DNA of 64,000 bases, taken from positions 79,112,001 through 79,176,000 of the forward strand of contig OZ231126.1 in assembly GCA_965153355.1 (NCBI GenBank), read 5' to 3'. Position numbers and translations under genes: made by a program. Under the pieces are notes generated by a model that saw only the letters and a program-made list of their open reading frames with translations, ran no database searches and was not told where the DNA came from. How positions within the stretch are numbered: the stretch's first letter is position 1; every line of letters begins with the position of its first letter. The stretch comes from Flaccisagitta enflata. Taxonomy: Eukaryota; Chaetognatha; Sagittoidea; Aphragmophora. Of the stretch, positions 21,056 through 32,086 are shown piece by piece.

Positions 21056-21775
21056 TACTTAAACCAGACTTAAACTAGATCTTAACCAAACTTAAACCAG
21101 ACCTTAACCAAACTTAAATCAGATCTAAACCAAACTTAAAATGATGTAAAATGGACTGACTTATAGTGACTCAGAATGACTTCTAGTGACTCAGAATGAC
21201 TTCTAGTGACTCAGAATGACTTCTAGTGACTCAGAATGACTAAGAAGTATAAGCCAAACTTATACTAGACTAAAACCAGACTTAAACCAGACATAAACCA
21301 GACCAGAATCAGACATAAACCAGACTTAAACCTGACCTAAACCAGACTTAAACCAGACTTAAACCAGATTTAAACCAGACTTTAGCCAGACTTAACCAGA
21401 CTCAAACCAAACTTAAAATGACTTAGAATTACTAAGAATGACTTGAAATGAATTGAGATGACTTGAAATAACTTTAAATGGTGTAAAATGATAAAAACTT
21501 CAAAAGTCAAAAAATGACTTTGAGTGATTAAGAATGACTTAAAATGACATAGGATGACTAAGGATGACTTAGAATGACTTTGAATAACTTAAAATGACTT
21601 AAAATGACTTAAAATGACATAAAACAACAACAACTTCAAAAGTCAAAAAATGACTTAAAGTGACTTAGAATGATTTGGAATGACTTAGAATGACTTAGAA
21701 GGACTTAGAATGACTTAGAATAACTTAAAATGACCTGAAATGACTTAAAATTACATAAAGCAACAAAAAAAGCTA
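21056..21775. repeat. HLE-A interior satellites
   Basis: CCAGACTTAAA units (to about 21420, interrupted by GACTTCTAGTGACTCAGAAT units at 21145-21245) pass into AATGACTTAGA/AATGACTTAAA units. The same order of motifs is seen inside other HLE-A copies. Confidence 0.85.
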
Positions 21776-21828
21776 ACGAAAGCAAAGTGTGACGGACCGA
21801 CGGACCGACCGACCGACCGACCGACACG
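21776..21828 (+). mobile_element. HLE-A 3' part, truncated
   Basis: AAGTGTGACGGACCGACGGACCGACCGACC is the family microsatellite. It breaks off at ACACGATGATGG instead of reaching ACAAAGC and the terminal stem-loop. Confidence 0.65.
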
Positions 21829-21833
21829 ATGAT

Positions 21834-21834
<1 letters not shown>

Positions 21835-21900
<66 letters not shown>

Positions 21901-22053
21901 CTAAGTTTTCTTCTCCATCCCTCGTCCTTATCTCATCATATAATGCATTTAGCCTTGGATTTGCCCCCAACTTTGCCCTCGCTAATCCTTGACCTCGCAC
22001 TGATGTTGCTTTCCTTTCCATTTTTTAGATTCTTCTTCTTATGTCTATCAGGC

Positions 22054-22083
<30 letters not shown>
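21835..22083. repeat. (CT)n tracts
   Basis: Pure CT dinucleotides at 21835-21895 and again at about 22059-22083, separated by unique T-rich sequence. Confidence 0.95.
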
Positions 22084-22087
<4 letters not shown>

Positions 22088-22679
22088 TTTCTATTGTTGG
22101 GTTTTCCAACTGTGTATTTTTAGTCGATCATTAGCGTATTTTCGCGTTTGTTTCTTTTATCTGTATCTCTAACCCTGTCTCTATCTCTCTTTCGCTTACA
22201 AGCTATTTCTGGCAAAAAAAAGAAAAAAAAAGCATAAGAAATAAACTAACAAGAACCCCTGGAATACAGCAAATTGTCCACATTACGCAGGCTGATGCGC
22301 ATGGAAACTCACCCTGTAAATGGTTCCTAACTGATTTGAAAGCTGCACTACGGCAGCTCGTTTGAAAGTAGTTCTAATTTGGAAAAGGACAGAGTGCTAT
22401 AGGGTGTTTTCGCTTTTCTGGGCACTTTATTAGGTTTAGAAACCCTGATTACAGTTCACAGAGGGGTAAGAGTTTTGCCAAGCAAAAAAAAAAGTTTTTA
22501 AATCATTCAATTGTAAAATTTGACGGGCGTCAAAGCCCCAAGGTGCTTCAAACTTTTTAGGCCAGAAGATATTTTTTTTCTCTTCATGTATTCAAGCAAA
22601 AAATGGTATATAAGTCATTATTTTGCTGGCCAGTTGGATTTGAGTAAAAGAATTGGTCCTCATGTGGCCTGCGTAGTCC
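22084..22679. other. No recognised feature
   Basis: AT-rich sequence without convincing open frames, splice pairs or inverted repeats. Confidence 0.5.
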
Positions 22680-22689
22680 ACATCCCGCC

Positions 22690-22815
22690 GTCACACGTGA
22701 CACTTGACACGTCACACGTCACACTTCACAAGTCACACGTCACACGTCTCACGTCACACGTCACACATAACACGTCACACGTCACACGTCACACGTCACA
22801 CGTCACACGTCACAC
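22690..22815. repeat. 9-bp minisatellite CACGTCACA
   Basis: About 13 units of CACGTCACA with CTT, TGA and AAC variants. Confidence 0.9.
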
Positions 22816-23349
22816 ATGACAACTGCCATTTTGCCGGATGAAACAATTTCATGCTTTTCGCTTTGCGATCATTTTTAAATTCAATTCTAGCAGTCTAGAA
22901 TTACGGATCAAAGAATAAATGGACTTTCAGTAGAGGCACATCTCACTGCATGTATGGACCACAATCAATCAGATTAATAAGTGATGGGAAAAAAATCAGG
23001 ATCTTCTTGGATCCTCAATGTTGATCGATTTTCACACTTTTTCCTTGTCTTACTCCTTGATATGACATGACAGTAGCTCTGATGCGCGTAATTGCGCAAT
23101 TAACTATGGGCTTAGATTGAGCTCAATCTCTAACTTTTTAATTATGCAAATTAAGCCTAGACTAACTTTTGGGCTTTATAATTCCTAAGTAAAACTGTTC
23201 TCTGCTCTCGTGATTGTTGGGATTCAATTACTTTGTTTTACTGGGGCCAATTGGAATCGAGAAAAATGATTAATAGCTTGTGTAGGGCGATTTTAAACTC
23301 TCAAAAGGTTGATTTCTTTCTCATCACAACGGACTGTGTGGACTTATGA
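22816..23349. other. No recognised feature
   Basis: AT-rich; I see nothing beyond short homopolymers. Confidence 0.5.
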
Positions 23350-24280
23350 AACAAGTCCAACACCTCACAGTCGCATGCGGTTGTTAAGAACATAAGACCA
23401 AAAGACTAAAAAACTTAAAAATCAAAAGACTAAAAAACTAAATGCAAATTGTCTTTAAATAGCTAAAAATGACTTACTATCTAGAGCAAAAGTATGGAAA
23501 CACTCTAGTAATTGCGTAGTTTATGCAAAAAATTTCTGTAAAAAAACCTGAAGAATATATCAGATATTTATTTTGATATCTTGAAGGTTCAACAAGTATG
23601 GGTTTTTGAACATTTTCGAATGAATGTTAGAGATAAATGCATCAAGTATCTTCCTTTCCATGAAAATTATCTAGGATCATTCCTTAGTCTAATTATACTT
23701 TATGGTTTTTTTGTTTTTTTACAACTACAATAATTCAGTGGGGTTTGAATTAGCCAATAAAATACAATGAGTCTATGGCACTATAGAAGGGACCAAAAAT
23801 GATATGAAAAACCTTCAGTCGATCTTTAAAATGATGTTATCACTTCAAGAAAAAATATTTTTTGATAGTTCTGTTATTTTTCAGTTGAGGTACCTGTTTT
23901 GTTTTGCTTGTCATTTCTAAACGGCTTGAGCTAGACATATCGGTTTGCGGTATCAGGTTAGAAATTTGAAGAAGTTTCAGAATCTCATTGATTTTTATAT
24001 AAATTTGTTATCTTAAGCAGTGTTATAGCTATAAATGCGTGTTTTCATACCTATGCTCTAGATAGTATGGGTCTAGTATGGGTCTGGCTAGTATGATCTC
24101 GCTAGTGGGGATCTCGCTAGTGTGGAATCGCTAATTTTTCCGGAAGCCATAGTGAGATGACATAAAATGACTTAAAATGATGTAAAATGATGAAAAAAAG
24201 CTAAGTGTGACGGACGGACCGACCTACCGACCGACAGACAGATAGAGTGGGTCATAGAGTCGCATGCACGCGACTAAAAA
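23350..24280 (+). mobile_element. HLE-A2 copy interrupted by a TA-flanked element
   Basis: It starts AACAAGTCCAACACCTCACAGTCGCATGCGGTTGTTAAG and resumes after the nested element with AAAATGACTTAAAATGATGT units, AAGTGTGACGGACGGACCGACC and TAGAGTCGCATGCACGCGACTAAAAA. The compact copy at 39160 shows the uninterrupted layout. Confidence 0.8.
23477..24065. mobile_element. TA-flanked inverted-repeat element (CTATCTAGAGCA ends)
   Basis: CTATCTAGAGCAAAAGTATGGAAACAC at the left is mirrored by GTGTTTTCATACCTATGCTCTAGATAG at the right. TA duplications lie at 23475-23476 and 24066-24067. At 589 bp with no transposase frame it is a non-autonomous Tc1/mariner-like element, nested in an HLE copy. Confidence 0.8.
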
Positions 24281-24396
24281 TGCGAACAAGCTAAGGACAG
24301 AGAAGAAAAAAAGAAGCTAAGAAAGAAAAAGAAAGAAAGTGTGTTTAGTTCGTTTCTGTTCTTTTCTGTTATTCAGGTCAGTTCTGTTATTCAGGT

Positions 24397-24801
24397 TCAG
24401 TTGCCACTTGTAAACTGTGCCCAGAAGAAAGGCGGCTGAAAATTTGGCTTGAAACTTAAAGCGGGCGCCACATGTGCGCTGTTTCGTTACTGTAGCACCT
24501 GATTACTTAGTAACTCCCCCGTTTTCATCTCCCCCTAATCACCGGACTCTAAACCACTAATAAGGCATGACAACCGATGACAACATTCACTTTTGCAGCA
24601 CTTTAGATAGCAGTCGGCAGTTATGCTTTTGCCCCGCCTACACTTCAATTGCAGCACAGTTCGTGTAGCTTTTTTAGCGGCACTTTTAGTTACACTCTTT
24701 AGTAGCAGTCGGTAGTTTTGCTTCTGCCCCGCCAACACCCTTCAGTTGTGTTCAAGTTGTGTTCATTAGATTCAACTGCGGCAGTGGAAAGTTCTAGACA
24801 T
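24397..24801. repeat. 405-bp dispersed repeat, copy 1
   Basis: It is near-identical (two differences noticed) to 27497-27901, in the same orientation 3.1 kb away. Internally it holds two ~100-bp related halves with TAGCAGTCGG(C/T)AGTT and GCCCCGCC. An open frame of 67 codons on the minus strand is shared by both copies. I looked for LTR structure and found no target duplication. Confidence 0.85.
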
Positions 24802-25008
24802 CGTTTCTATAGTTCTGTTATTTTTCAGTTGAGGTACCTGTTTTGTTTTGCTTGTCATTTCTAAACGGCTTGAGCTAGACATATCGGTTTGCGGTATCAG
24901 GTTAGAAATTTGAAGAAGTTTCAGAATCTCGTTGATTTTTATATAAATTTGTTATCTTAAGCACTGTTATAGCTATAAATGCGTGTTTTCATACCTATGC
25001 TCTAGATA

Positions 25009-25138
25009 GTGAGATGACATAAAATGACTTAAAATGATGTAAAATGATGAAAAAAAGCTAAGTGTGACGGACGGACCGACCTACCGACCGACAGACAGAT
25101 AGAGTGGGTCATAGAGTCGCATGCATGCAACTAAAAAT
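25009..25138 (+). mobile_element. HLE-A2 3' end, duplicated copy
   Basis: Part of the segmental duplication. The stem-loop has changed to AGTCGCATGCATGCAACT before AAAAAT. Confidence 0.75.
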
Positions 25139-25237
25139 GTGAACAAGCTAAGGACAGAGAAGAAAAAAAGAAGCTAAGAAAGAAAAAGAAAGAAAGTGTG
25201 TTTAGTTCGTTTCTGTTCTTTTCTGTTATTCAGGTCA

Positions 25238-25677
25238 TCAACGGAGAATTGTGAATGATGTTTGTGCGATTTGTTTTGGTGAATCGTTCGTAATAAAACA
25301 GACAGGAAAAAAAATTGTGTAACAAATCGGTGAATCCATTTACGAGCTGAGAACCAGGAGGAAATGTTCTTTAGAGGAGAGAAAAAAAAGCCAGTAGTTT
25401 CCCCGTGAAACAAAGTGGTAGTGGTTTATTGCTGTCATTTCTCAAACTTTGCCTCTCTGAAAATGAAGAATTGATCATTACTGATGTACGGGTGAAATTA
25501 ATTAGTTCGAAAATCATTCACTTTTGATAAATGAATCGACGTGACGTGGCAAATTAACCAATATCCGTCTTGCGGTCAGTAACATTTGTCTCATAATTAA
25601 TGTCACAACATTAGAAAACTGCATAAAATTTTGTCAACTTTGGTTAATTTTTCATAAATAATCTTCAATTAAGTAAC
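25238..25677. other. No recognised feature
   Basis: AT-rich unique-looking sequence; no exon or repeat boundary identified. Confidence 0.5.
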
Positions 25678-25679
25678 TA

Positions 25680-26493
25680 CTATCTTGGCCATAAAGATCC
25701 GGATAGTAGGTGTATAAGTTAATTTGTTGACCAGGTGAGAGCAGCAAACATATCAAAATGTATCTAATATTAAGCACCATGTTGGGCGTCCACCACCACC
25801 TGCGTATGCTTTGGCATGGACTTGTAGAGAGACAGGGGGTACTCTGGAGTGATGTTGTTTCAAACCTTTAATGTAATTCATTTCAGCACTGCTTTGAATG
25901 CTGTTTTCCAGAGTTTCTGCAGGTTTTCCGTTTGAATCTTTGAGTTCTGAATTGGATTGAGATCCAGATTGATCCGGGCTGATCCTTAGACAAGCATAAC
26001 TCATCGATTTTTCAGTACATTGGGCGCAATGTGCCAGTGTACCATCTTCCAAAAAAAAAAAAAAAGAAAATTGAAAAATTGCCCACCGCACTTGCAAAAA
26101 GCAAATATTTTCTTCACTAAGCTTTCATTTCTAAACGGATAAAGATACAAGAACCAGCTTGCTCTCATTTGATAGATCTTTTGAAGATGCGAATTTTGAA
26201 AAAACAAGGCCAACACCTATAAGTCGCGTGCAAGATTTACAGAATTGACTTAGAATGACTTAGAATGACTTAGAATGAATCAGTATACTCTTACAAGACT
26301 TTAAATCACTAAAAGAAATAAAATTGATAAAAAAAGTAAAAGTGTGACGGACCAACTGACCAACCGACCGACGGATGGACGGACAAAGCGGGGTGTAGAG
26401 TCGCATGCACGCGACTAAAAATCATCTCACTGCAATTAAAATTAAGCAAGTTATGACACTTTAAAGCTGTCCGGATCTTTATGGCCAAGATAG
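25680..26493. mobile_element. TA-flanked inverted-repeat element (CTATCTTGGCCATAAAG ends)
   Basis: CTATCTTGGCCATAAAGATCCGGA is perfectly mirrored at the right end (to 26493), with TA at 25678-25679 and 26494-26495. It is 814 bp, lacks a transposase and carries a nested HLE-A copy. Confidence 0.82.
26204..26420 (+). mobile_element. HLE-A, compact complete copy
   Basis: AAAACAAGGCCAACACCTATAAGTCGCGTGC, three GACTTAGAAT units, GTGTGACGGACC, a degenerate GACC/GACG tract, ACAAAGCGGGGTGTAGAGTCGCATGCACGCGACTAAAAAT. This is the best template for the A type, ~217 bp. Confidence 0.85.
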
Positions 26494-26501
26494 TATGATC
26501 A

Positions 26502-26730
26502 TTTTTAGTCGCGTGCACGCGACTCTACACCCAGCTTTGTCTGTCCGTCCGTCCGTCCGTCGGTTGGTCGGTCTATCGGTCCGTCACACTTTTACTTTTT
26601 TTATCAATTCTATTTCTTTAAGTCATTTAGAGTCATTAAGAGTATGCTGAGTCATTCTAAGTTACTCTAAGTCTTTCTAAGTCAATCTGTAAATCTCTCA
26701 CGCGACTTATAGGTGTTGGCCTTGTTTGAT
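26502..26730 (-). mobile_element. HLE-A, compact complete copy, inverted
   Basis: TTTTTAGTCGCGTGCACGCGACTCTACACCCAGCTTTGTC with a perfect 18-bp palindromic stem, GTCCGTCC microsatellite, AAGTCATT units and ACGCGACTTATAGGTGTTGGCCTTGTTT. It faces the copy at 26204 across ~80 bp, forming a large inverted pair. Confidence 0.85.
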
Positions 26731-27496
26731 TAAACAGAAAGTGATTTTGAATAGATTTTCTTCAATGCATAGAAGATAAGATGTGTACATGAGCAAGAGA
26801 TCGTTTCACTGCAGGAACTTAGGATTAGGGTATTACCCAACACTTTAACAAATGATTAGGTCAAGCGGTTTTTCAATTTTCAAACAGAAGAATAGAGGGA
26901 AAATAATTATTGACGGTATATTCGATAAGTTTTTTTCGCGCTCTTTTTCTTTCTTTTTTTCGACAGACTTTTCCAGTCATAGTTTTCTTAAAAATGCATG
27001 GGGGAGATTTGTTTGCAAATAAAATCTAGGCGCAGAATGCCATGGAAATGACCGCATAAAACTCGTACAAATGATATCAAGAGTTTTGAAGAAAAAACAG
27101 CAATGGGCAATTTAAAGCGGTACCCTTATCTTACATCAATTTTCTGAGTTTTCTGGTGCCACCTTTTCAAACATGATACCTGTCAGTATCAATTTAATCA
27201 AGTTAATCGCTAAAGCTGCGGCAAATCGATTGCTAGCTATTGGAGATGATTAAGAGTAGAGGCTTATGATCAATTTAAATTTTCCAGTTAAAATTGGGTA
27301 AAAATCATTTTTTCTGTTTATGATTTTAACTAATTACTGATGTTGGAAAGGCCACAAACTTTTAACGCCTTTTTGATTTTCAAAAAAGTAGTTCCTGATT
27401 ATCTTATATTCAAATTTCATGACACTAGGTCAATATTTAGTGAAGTTTTTCCTAATTTGAAGTTGTGACAATAATTATGAGACAGATGTTAGCCGG
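26731..27496. other. No recognised feature
   Basis: AT-rich sequence with no coding signal or repeat I can define. Confidence 0.5.
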
Positions 27497-27901
27497 TCAG
27501 TTGCCACTTGTAAACTGTGCCCAGAAGAAAGGCGGCTGAAAATTTGGCTTGAATCTTAAAGCGGGCGCCACATGTGCGCTGTTTCGTTACTGTAGCACCT
27601 GATTACTTAGTAACTCCCCCGTTTTCATCTCCCCCTAATCACCGGACTCTAAACCACTAATAAGGCATGACAACCGATGACAACATTCACTTTTGCAGCA
27701 CTTTAGATAGCAGTCGGCAGTTATGCTTTTGCCCCGCCTACACTTCAATTGCAGCACAGTTCGTATAGCTTTTTTAGCGGCACTTTTAGTTACACTCTTT
27801 AGTAGCAGTCGGTAGTTTTGCTTCTGCCCCGCCAACACCCTTCAGTTGTGTTCAAGTTGTGTTCATTAGATTCAACTGCGGCAGTGGAAAGTTCTAGACA
27901 T
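27497..27901. repeat. 405-bp dispersed repeat, copy 2
   Basis: See the copy at 24397. Here it continues into CATGGTTAAGAAGCGCTC…GTCATCGTTTCC, whereas copy 1 jumps from ACAT to CGTTTC, which looks like a deletion between short CAT repeats. Confidence 0.85.
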
Positions 27902-27974
27902 GGTTAAGAAGCGCTCAATTGCCCTTAACGCGAGTGTTGTCATCGTTTCCATCGTCTAGGAAACAACGACTAAA

Positions 27975-28503
27975 AACAAGGCCGGATACACAGGCCAAGA
28001 CGGTGCGCCGGGCGTTAATAATTCATAGCTATCCCCAGCTCCATCAGACCTATCCCTAGCTCTATCAGACCTTTCCTAGCTCTATCAGACCTATCCCGCC
28101 GGACGTTATTAATCCATAGCTATCCCTAGCTCCACCAGACCTATCCCTAGCTCTATCAGACCATTCCTAGCTCTATAAGACCTATCCCGAGCTCTATCAG
28201 GCCTCCCCCGAGCTCTATCCGACCTTTCCCGAGCTCTATCAGACCTATCCCCAGCTCTATCAGACCTATCTCCAGCTCTATCAGACCTATCCTAAGACCT
28301 ATCCGACCTATCCCCAGCTCTATAAGACCTAACCGTAGCTGATTATATTAGTAAATGAAATGACAAGTATCATTTATGATGAACGAAATGAGTTTTCTAT
28401 TGATTTCAAACATTTTTAGCGATTTTTCATTCGAGCCTGACCGACGGATGGACGGACGGACGGACAGAGCTTCTTTTAGAGATGCTATGGCGCATCTAAA
28501 AAT
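27975..28503 (+). mobile_element. HLE copy with a different central satellite
   Basis: It starts AAAAACAAGGCCGGATACACAGGCC. The core (about 28030-28340) is a ~21-bp minisatellite, AGCTCTATCAGACCTATCCCT. Then GACCGACGGATGGACGGAC, ACAGAGCTTCTTTTAGAG and stem AGATGC/GCATCT followed by AAAAAT. Confidence 0.8.
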
Positions 28504-28572
28504 CATCCTAGCATATTTCTGAATCATTTCCAGTGATTTTTGCTTCTTTTCGAGATTTTCAACTCGAGCGTT

Positions 28573-28629
28573 ACAGACCGACCGACCAACAGACAGAGCC
28601 TCGCATAGAGGTGCTATGGCGCACCTAAA
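28573..28629 (+). mobile_element. HLE-E 3' end
   Basis: ACAGACCGACCGACCAACAGACAGAGCCTCGCATAGAGGTGCTATGGCGCACCTAAAAA: stem AGGTGC/GCACCT. Only the 3' end is recognisable. Confidence 0.7.
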
Positions 28630-28636
28630 AAGGCAA

Positions 28637-29084
28637 AAAGAACGACGGCTTGAAGAAGAAGAGGAAAAAGAAAAAGAAGAAGAAAAAGAAAAAAAGGAGA
28701 AGAAGAAGAAGAAAAAGAAAAAAAGAAGAAGAAGAAGAAGAAGAAGAAGAAGAAGAAGAAGAAGAAGAAGAAGATGAAGAAGAAGAAGAAAAAGAAGAAG
28801 AAGAAGAAGAAGAAGAAGAAGAAGAAGAAGAAGAAGAAGAAGAAGAAGAAGAAGAAGAAGAAGAAGAAGAAGAAGAAGAAGAAGAAGAAGAAGAAGAAGA
28901 AGAAGAAGAAGAAGAAGAAGAAGAAGAAGAAGAAGAAGAAGAAGAAGAAGAAGAAGAAGAAGAAGAAGAAGAAGAAGAAGAAGAAGAAAAAAAAGAAGAA
29001 GAAAAAAAAAAAGAAAAAGAAAGAGAAGAAGAAGATAAGAGGAAGAATAAAAGAAGAAAAATAAAAAAAGAAGAAGAAAAGAAC

Positions 29085-29115
<31 letters not shown>

Positions 29116-29191
29116 AGAAAAAGAAGAAGAAAGAATAAAGAAAAAGAAAAAGAAAAAGAAAAAGAAAAAGAAAAAGAAAAAGAAAAAGAAA

Positions 29192-29223
<32 letters not shown>

Positions 29224-29345
29224 AAGTAAAAGTAGACGGCTTGAAGAAGAAGAAGAAAAAGAAAACAAGAAGAAGAAGAAGAAGAAGAAGAAAAAGGAAA
29301 AAAGAAGAAGAAGAAGAAGAAGAAGAAGAAGAAGAAGAAGAAGAA

Positions 29346-29376
<31 letters not shown>

Positions 29377-29573
29377 AAGAAGAAGAAGAAGAAGAATAGT
29401 AGAAAAGAAGTAGAGAAGAAGAAGAAGAAGAAGAAGAAGAAGAAGAAGAAGAAGAAGAAGAAGAAGAAGAAGAAGAAGAAGAAGAAGAAGAAGAAGAAGA
29501 AGGAAAATAAGAAGAAGAAGGAAAAGAAGAATAGGGAGAAGAGGAAGAAGAAGAAGAAGAGGGAGAAGAAACA
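28637..29573. repeat. 0.94-kb purine-rich (GAA)n tract
   Basis: Mostly perfect GAA, with AAAAG blocks and two copies of GACGGCTTGAAGAAGAAGA (28651 and 29234) that hint at an internal ~580-bp duplication. All open frames are repeat translations. Confidence 0.95.
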
Positions 29574-30075
29574 TGGCGATCGGGAGGGAAATAAAGTTAA
29601 CGATGATTCAAAAACAACATCTGGATAGGATAAAAGGAAGTTAGACAAAATACAGAAACAAATAAATGTACGCACGAACGAACGAACTAACAAGAGAAAA
29701 AAAACGACAGAAAAAAAAAACAAAAAAACAAACAATATCTTTCACGACCATTATCAGGAGTTAATCATACAGAACCTTCTGATAGTCAAAAGTCCTGACA
29801 AAGATGCTCCCAACTCATACATTGATGACTAGAAGTCATTTGCCATCATAATCTATCATCGTTACGCTGACAAGCCATCGATAGCCACCGCCTTAAATCT
29901 GCTGTAACCTTCTTAGTTCTGACTAATTCCTTCTTTTTGCAATCTGCATCTTTCTTGTGCTGTTGGAGCGGTACCAAGTGGTAATCCGGCTGTCAGTCTG
30001 TCTCTAATAAGGGGCGCTTGTTCTAAAACGATATTTGGCTCGCCCAGCGCGCGTTTTCAGTAAAAGACAGTCGCG
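29574..30075. other. No recognised feature
   Basis: Mixed sequence with no exon, RNA or transposon end identified. Confidence 0.5.
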
Positions 30076-30198
30076 TTTTTAGTCGCATGCACGCGACTCT
30101 ATGACCCGCTCCGTCCGTCGGTCCGTCGGTCCGTCGGTCCGTTGGCCATGCTTAGCTTTGCTTAGCTTTTTTTCGTCGTTTTACGTTTTTTTAAGATA

Positions 30199-31396
30199 CA
30201 GTAGACCTCGTCTAGACTTGAGATAACAGGGGCAGGCATTGTGGAAAGACTGATGAAGGTAGGGGAGCAATATTTGGATGATAGATTAATCAAAGGATGC
30301 TTAATTCTCCATGAAAGCTGGTTGCCATGGAAACACATTTCCATGTATTCTCGCTAAAATATCAATATTGTGAGAAGTTTTTTAGGGAACATTGCTTAAA
30401 ATCAAATTTGCTAAAAATTTCCCACAGTAACGGGTGGTCAAAAAAAAAGTGACTTTTTCATTTTCTCATATCTTTTGTAAAAGTATACTCAGGGTAAAAT
30501 TTCTTTTTTTGCCAATAAAATATGGTGCAGGAGAATTTTTCTTATTATTATGATTTGTGTACATTTTTTGTACATTTCAAATTATTTACAATAAACTGAT
30601 TTTAATTTTGAACCGCTTTGATTTTTACCAAAAATTTTCTGTAAAAAAATTGAAATTTTTTTTACAGATTTACTATCTATAGTTAAGGACGACTCAAAAA
30701 CTGATAAAAAATCTAAGAAAAATTAAAAGAGTACTAACATATACCAAAACAAAAGATAAATCTAAAAAACATCCATTTCTTTTTTACTCAAATCTCTTAA
30801 ACAAACGCTTGGATGCTTATAGATAATTGTATTTATTTCAGACAGGACCTAATGAACAAATTTGTTTCTTAAAAACCACTGATTATCTATGTTATAATTG
30901 ATTCATGCAAACATTTTTTTTTTTATACTTATATAATCATCTGTTTTACAAAACTGAAAAAAAATAAATTTTTTCATACAATTTATTCTATTTTCAAAAT
31001 ATTAACTCATAAAAAAAATTTGAAACTTATTGAAAAAAATCCTAGCTTAGTCACTTTTTTTTTGACCACCCGTTATGTCCTGTAAGAATGTCGCCCGTTT
31101 GGCTATTGCTAGGGAGCGTATCCATGTGTGACAACCCCTAGCAACGAGTAACATTCTTACAGAACATACTGTTGCAAAGTTGTAGCAAATCTAATTCTAA
31201 AAAAATCGCCTAAAAAATTTCTCAATATATAGATAATTTAGCAAAAATACATAGAAATGCGTTTCCATGGTAACCAGCTATCATGGGCAATAAAGCATCT
31301 CTTTATTAGTCTATGTTTCAAATATCATTTCCCTGGTTTTTTTTTATATTTTACAATGCTTGCCCCCGTTATCTCAAGTCTAGATGAGATCTACTG
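30199..31396. mobile_element. TA-flanked foldback element (CAGTAGA ends)
   Basis: Long arms (roughly 230 bp each, diverged) start CAGTAGA(C/T)CTC(G/A)TCTAGACTTGAGATAAC, with TA at 30197-30198 and 31397-31398. The arms include GGTT(G/A)CCATGGAAAC. A second element interrupts it. No transposase is visible. Confidence 0.82.
30430..31073. mobile_element. Nested TA-flanked element (ACGGGTGGTC ends)
   Basis: ACGGGTGGTCAAAAAAAAAGTGACT at the left is perfectly mirrored at the right, with TA at 30428-30429 and 31074-31075. 644 bp, non-autonomous, Tc1/mariner-like. Confidence 0.87.
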
Positions 31397-31832
31397 TACT
31401 TTAAGTCATTTTAAGTTATTTCAAAGCGCCCCCCCCTCCAAAAAGCGCTCCCCCCCTATTTTTTTCTCAGTATTACACTTTTCAGAAGAGATTTGGACAG
31501 AAATTTTGAGTAAAATGATGAAATTATAAAGCACAATGAGCAAATTTTCAGAGACTTTCAAACAGATATGTGCAATGAATATCTTCATTTTGAGTTAAAT
31601 TAAGCATTTTGGTAGCCTTTCATGAAAAAGATGAATGACAGCTCATCTACAAGATAAAGGGGGCGCTAATTGGATGGTTAATAAGCAAAGTCATATTTCA
31701 ATTTCAAAAGCGCCTGGGGCGCTTTTTAGATAGAATACGGTAGTCTTTTAGTCTTTTGATCGATTATTCTTTTAGACCTTTAATCTTTTAGTCTTTTGGT
31801 CTTTTGGTCTTATCAACCGCACATGACTGTCA

Positions 31833-32086
31833 GATTGTAAGACCTTATTTGCTCGCACTGCTCACTTGCTCCACAGCACTCCACTTTGCTGCACTTGCTT
31901 CACTACACTCGCTTCACTTACTCGCTCCATTCATGGGCTCGCTCACTCACTTTACTCACTCACTTGTAGAACAGTTCCAATTTTTGAATATGTGTTCATG
32001 CTGTAAACGCAATCAGCAAGGAGGATCGCGTTTGTCGTCAACACTAAAAACACGTCCTCAGTTTATTCTTGCAGAGTCGCTGACTA
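31833..32086. repeat. Dispersed repeat H with CTCGCTTCACTACA tandem, copy 1
   Basis: TTGCTGCACTTGCTTCACTACACTCGCTTCACTTACTCGCTCC, then ACAGTTCCAATTTTTGAATATGTGTT and ACACTAAAAACACGTCCTCA, matches 50093-50345 at clear but diverged similarity. Confidence 0.7.

Larger units (their letters stand above)
23865..25237. repeat. Head-to-tail segmental duplication
   Basis: 23865-24380 recurs at 24809-25237 almost base for base; it includes the right half of the nested TA element and the HLE 3' end. The second copy lacks ~85 bp found at 24066-24150. The 24397-24801 repeat lies between the two copies. Confidence 0.9.
30076..31822 (-). mobile_element. HLE-A2 copy carrying nested TA elements
   Basis: TTTTTAGTCGCATGCACGCGACTCTATGACCCGCTCCGTCC at the left and GTCTTTTGGTCTTATCAACCGCACATGACTG at the right match the two ends of the A2 type. 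The copy is split by the foldback at 30199. Confidence 0.65.

Noticed and set aside
24397-27901. The 405-bp direct repeats as LTRs of a 3.5-kb retrotransposon
   Set aside because: No target duplication, no TG…CA terminal inverted pattern, no Gag-Pol remnant between them, and the segment between contains unrelated nested elements.
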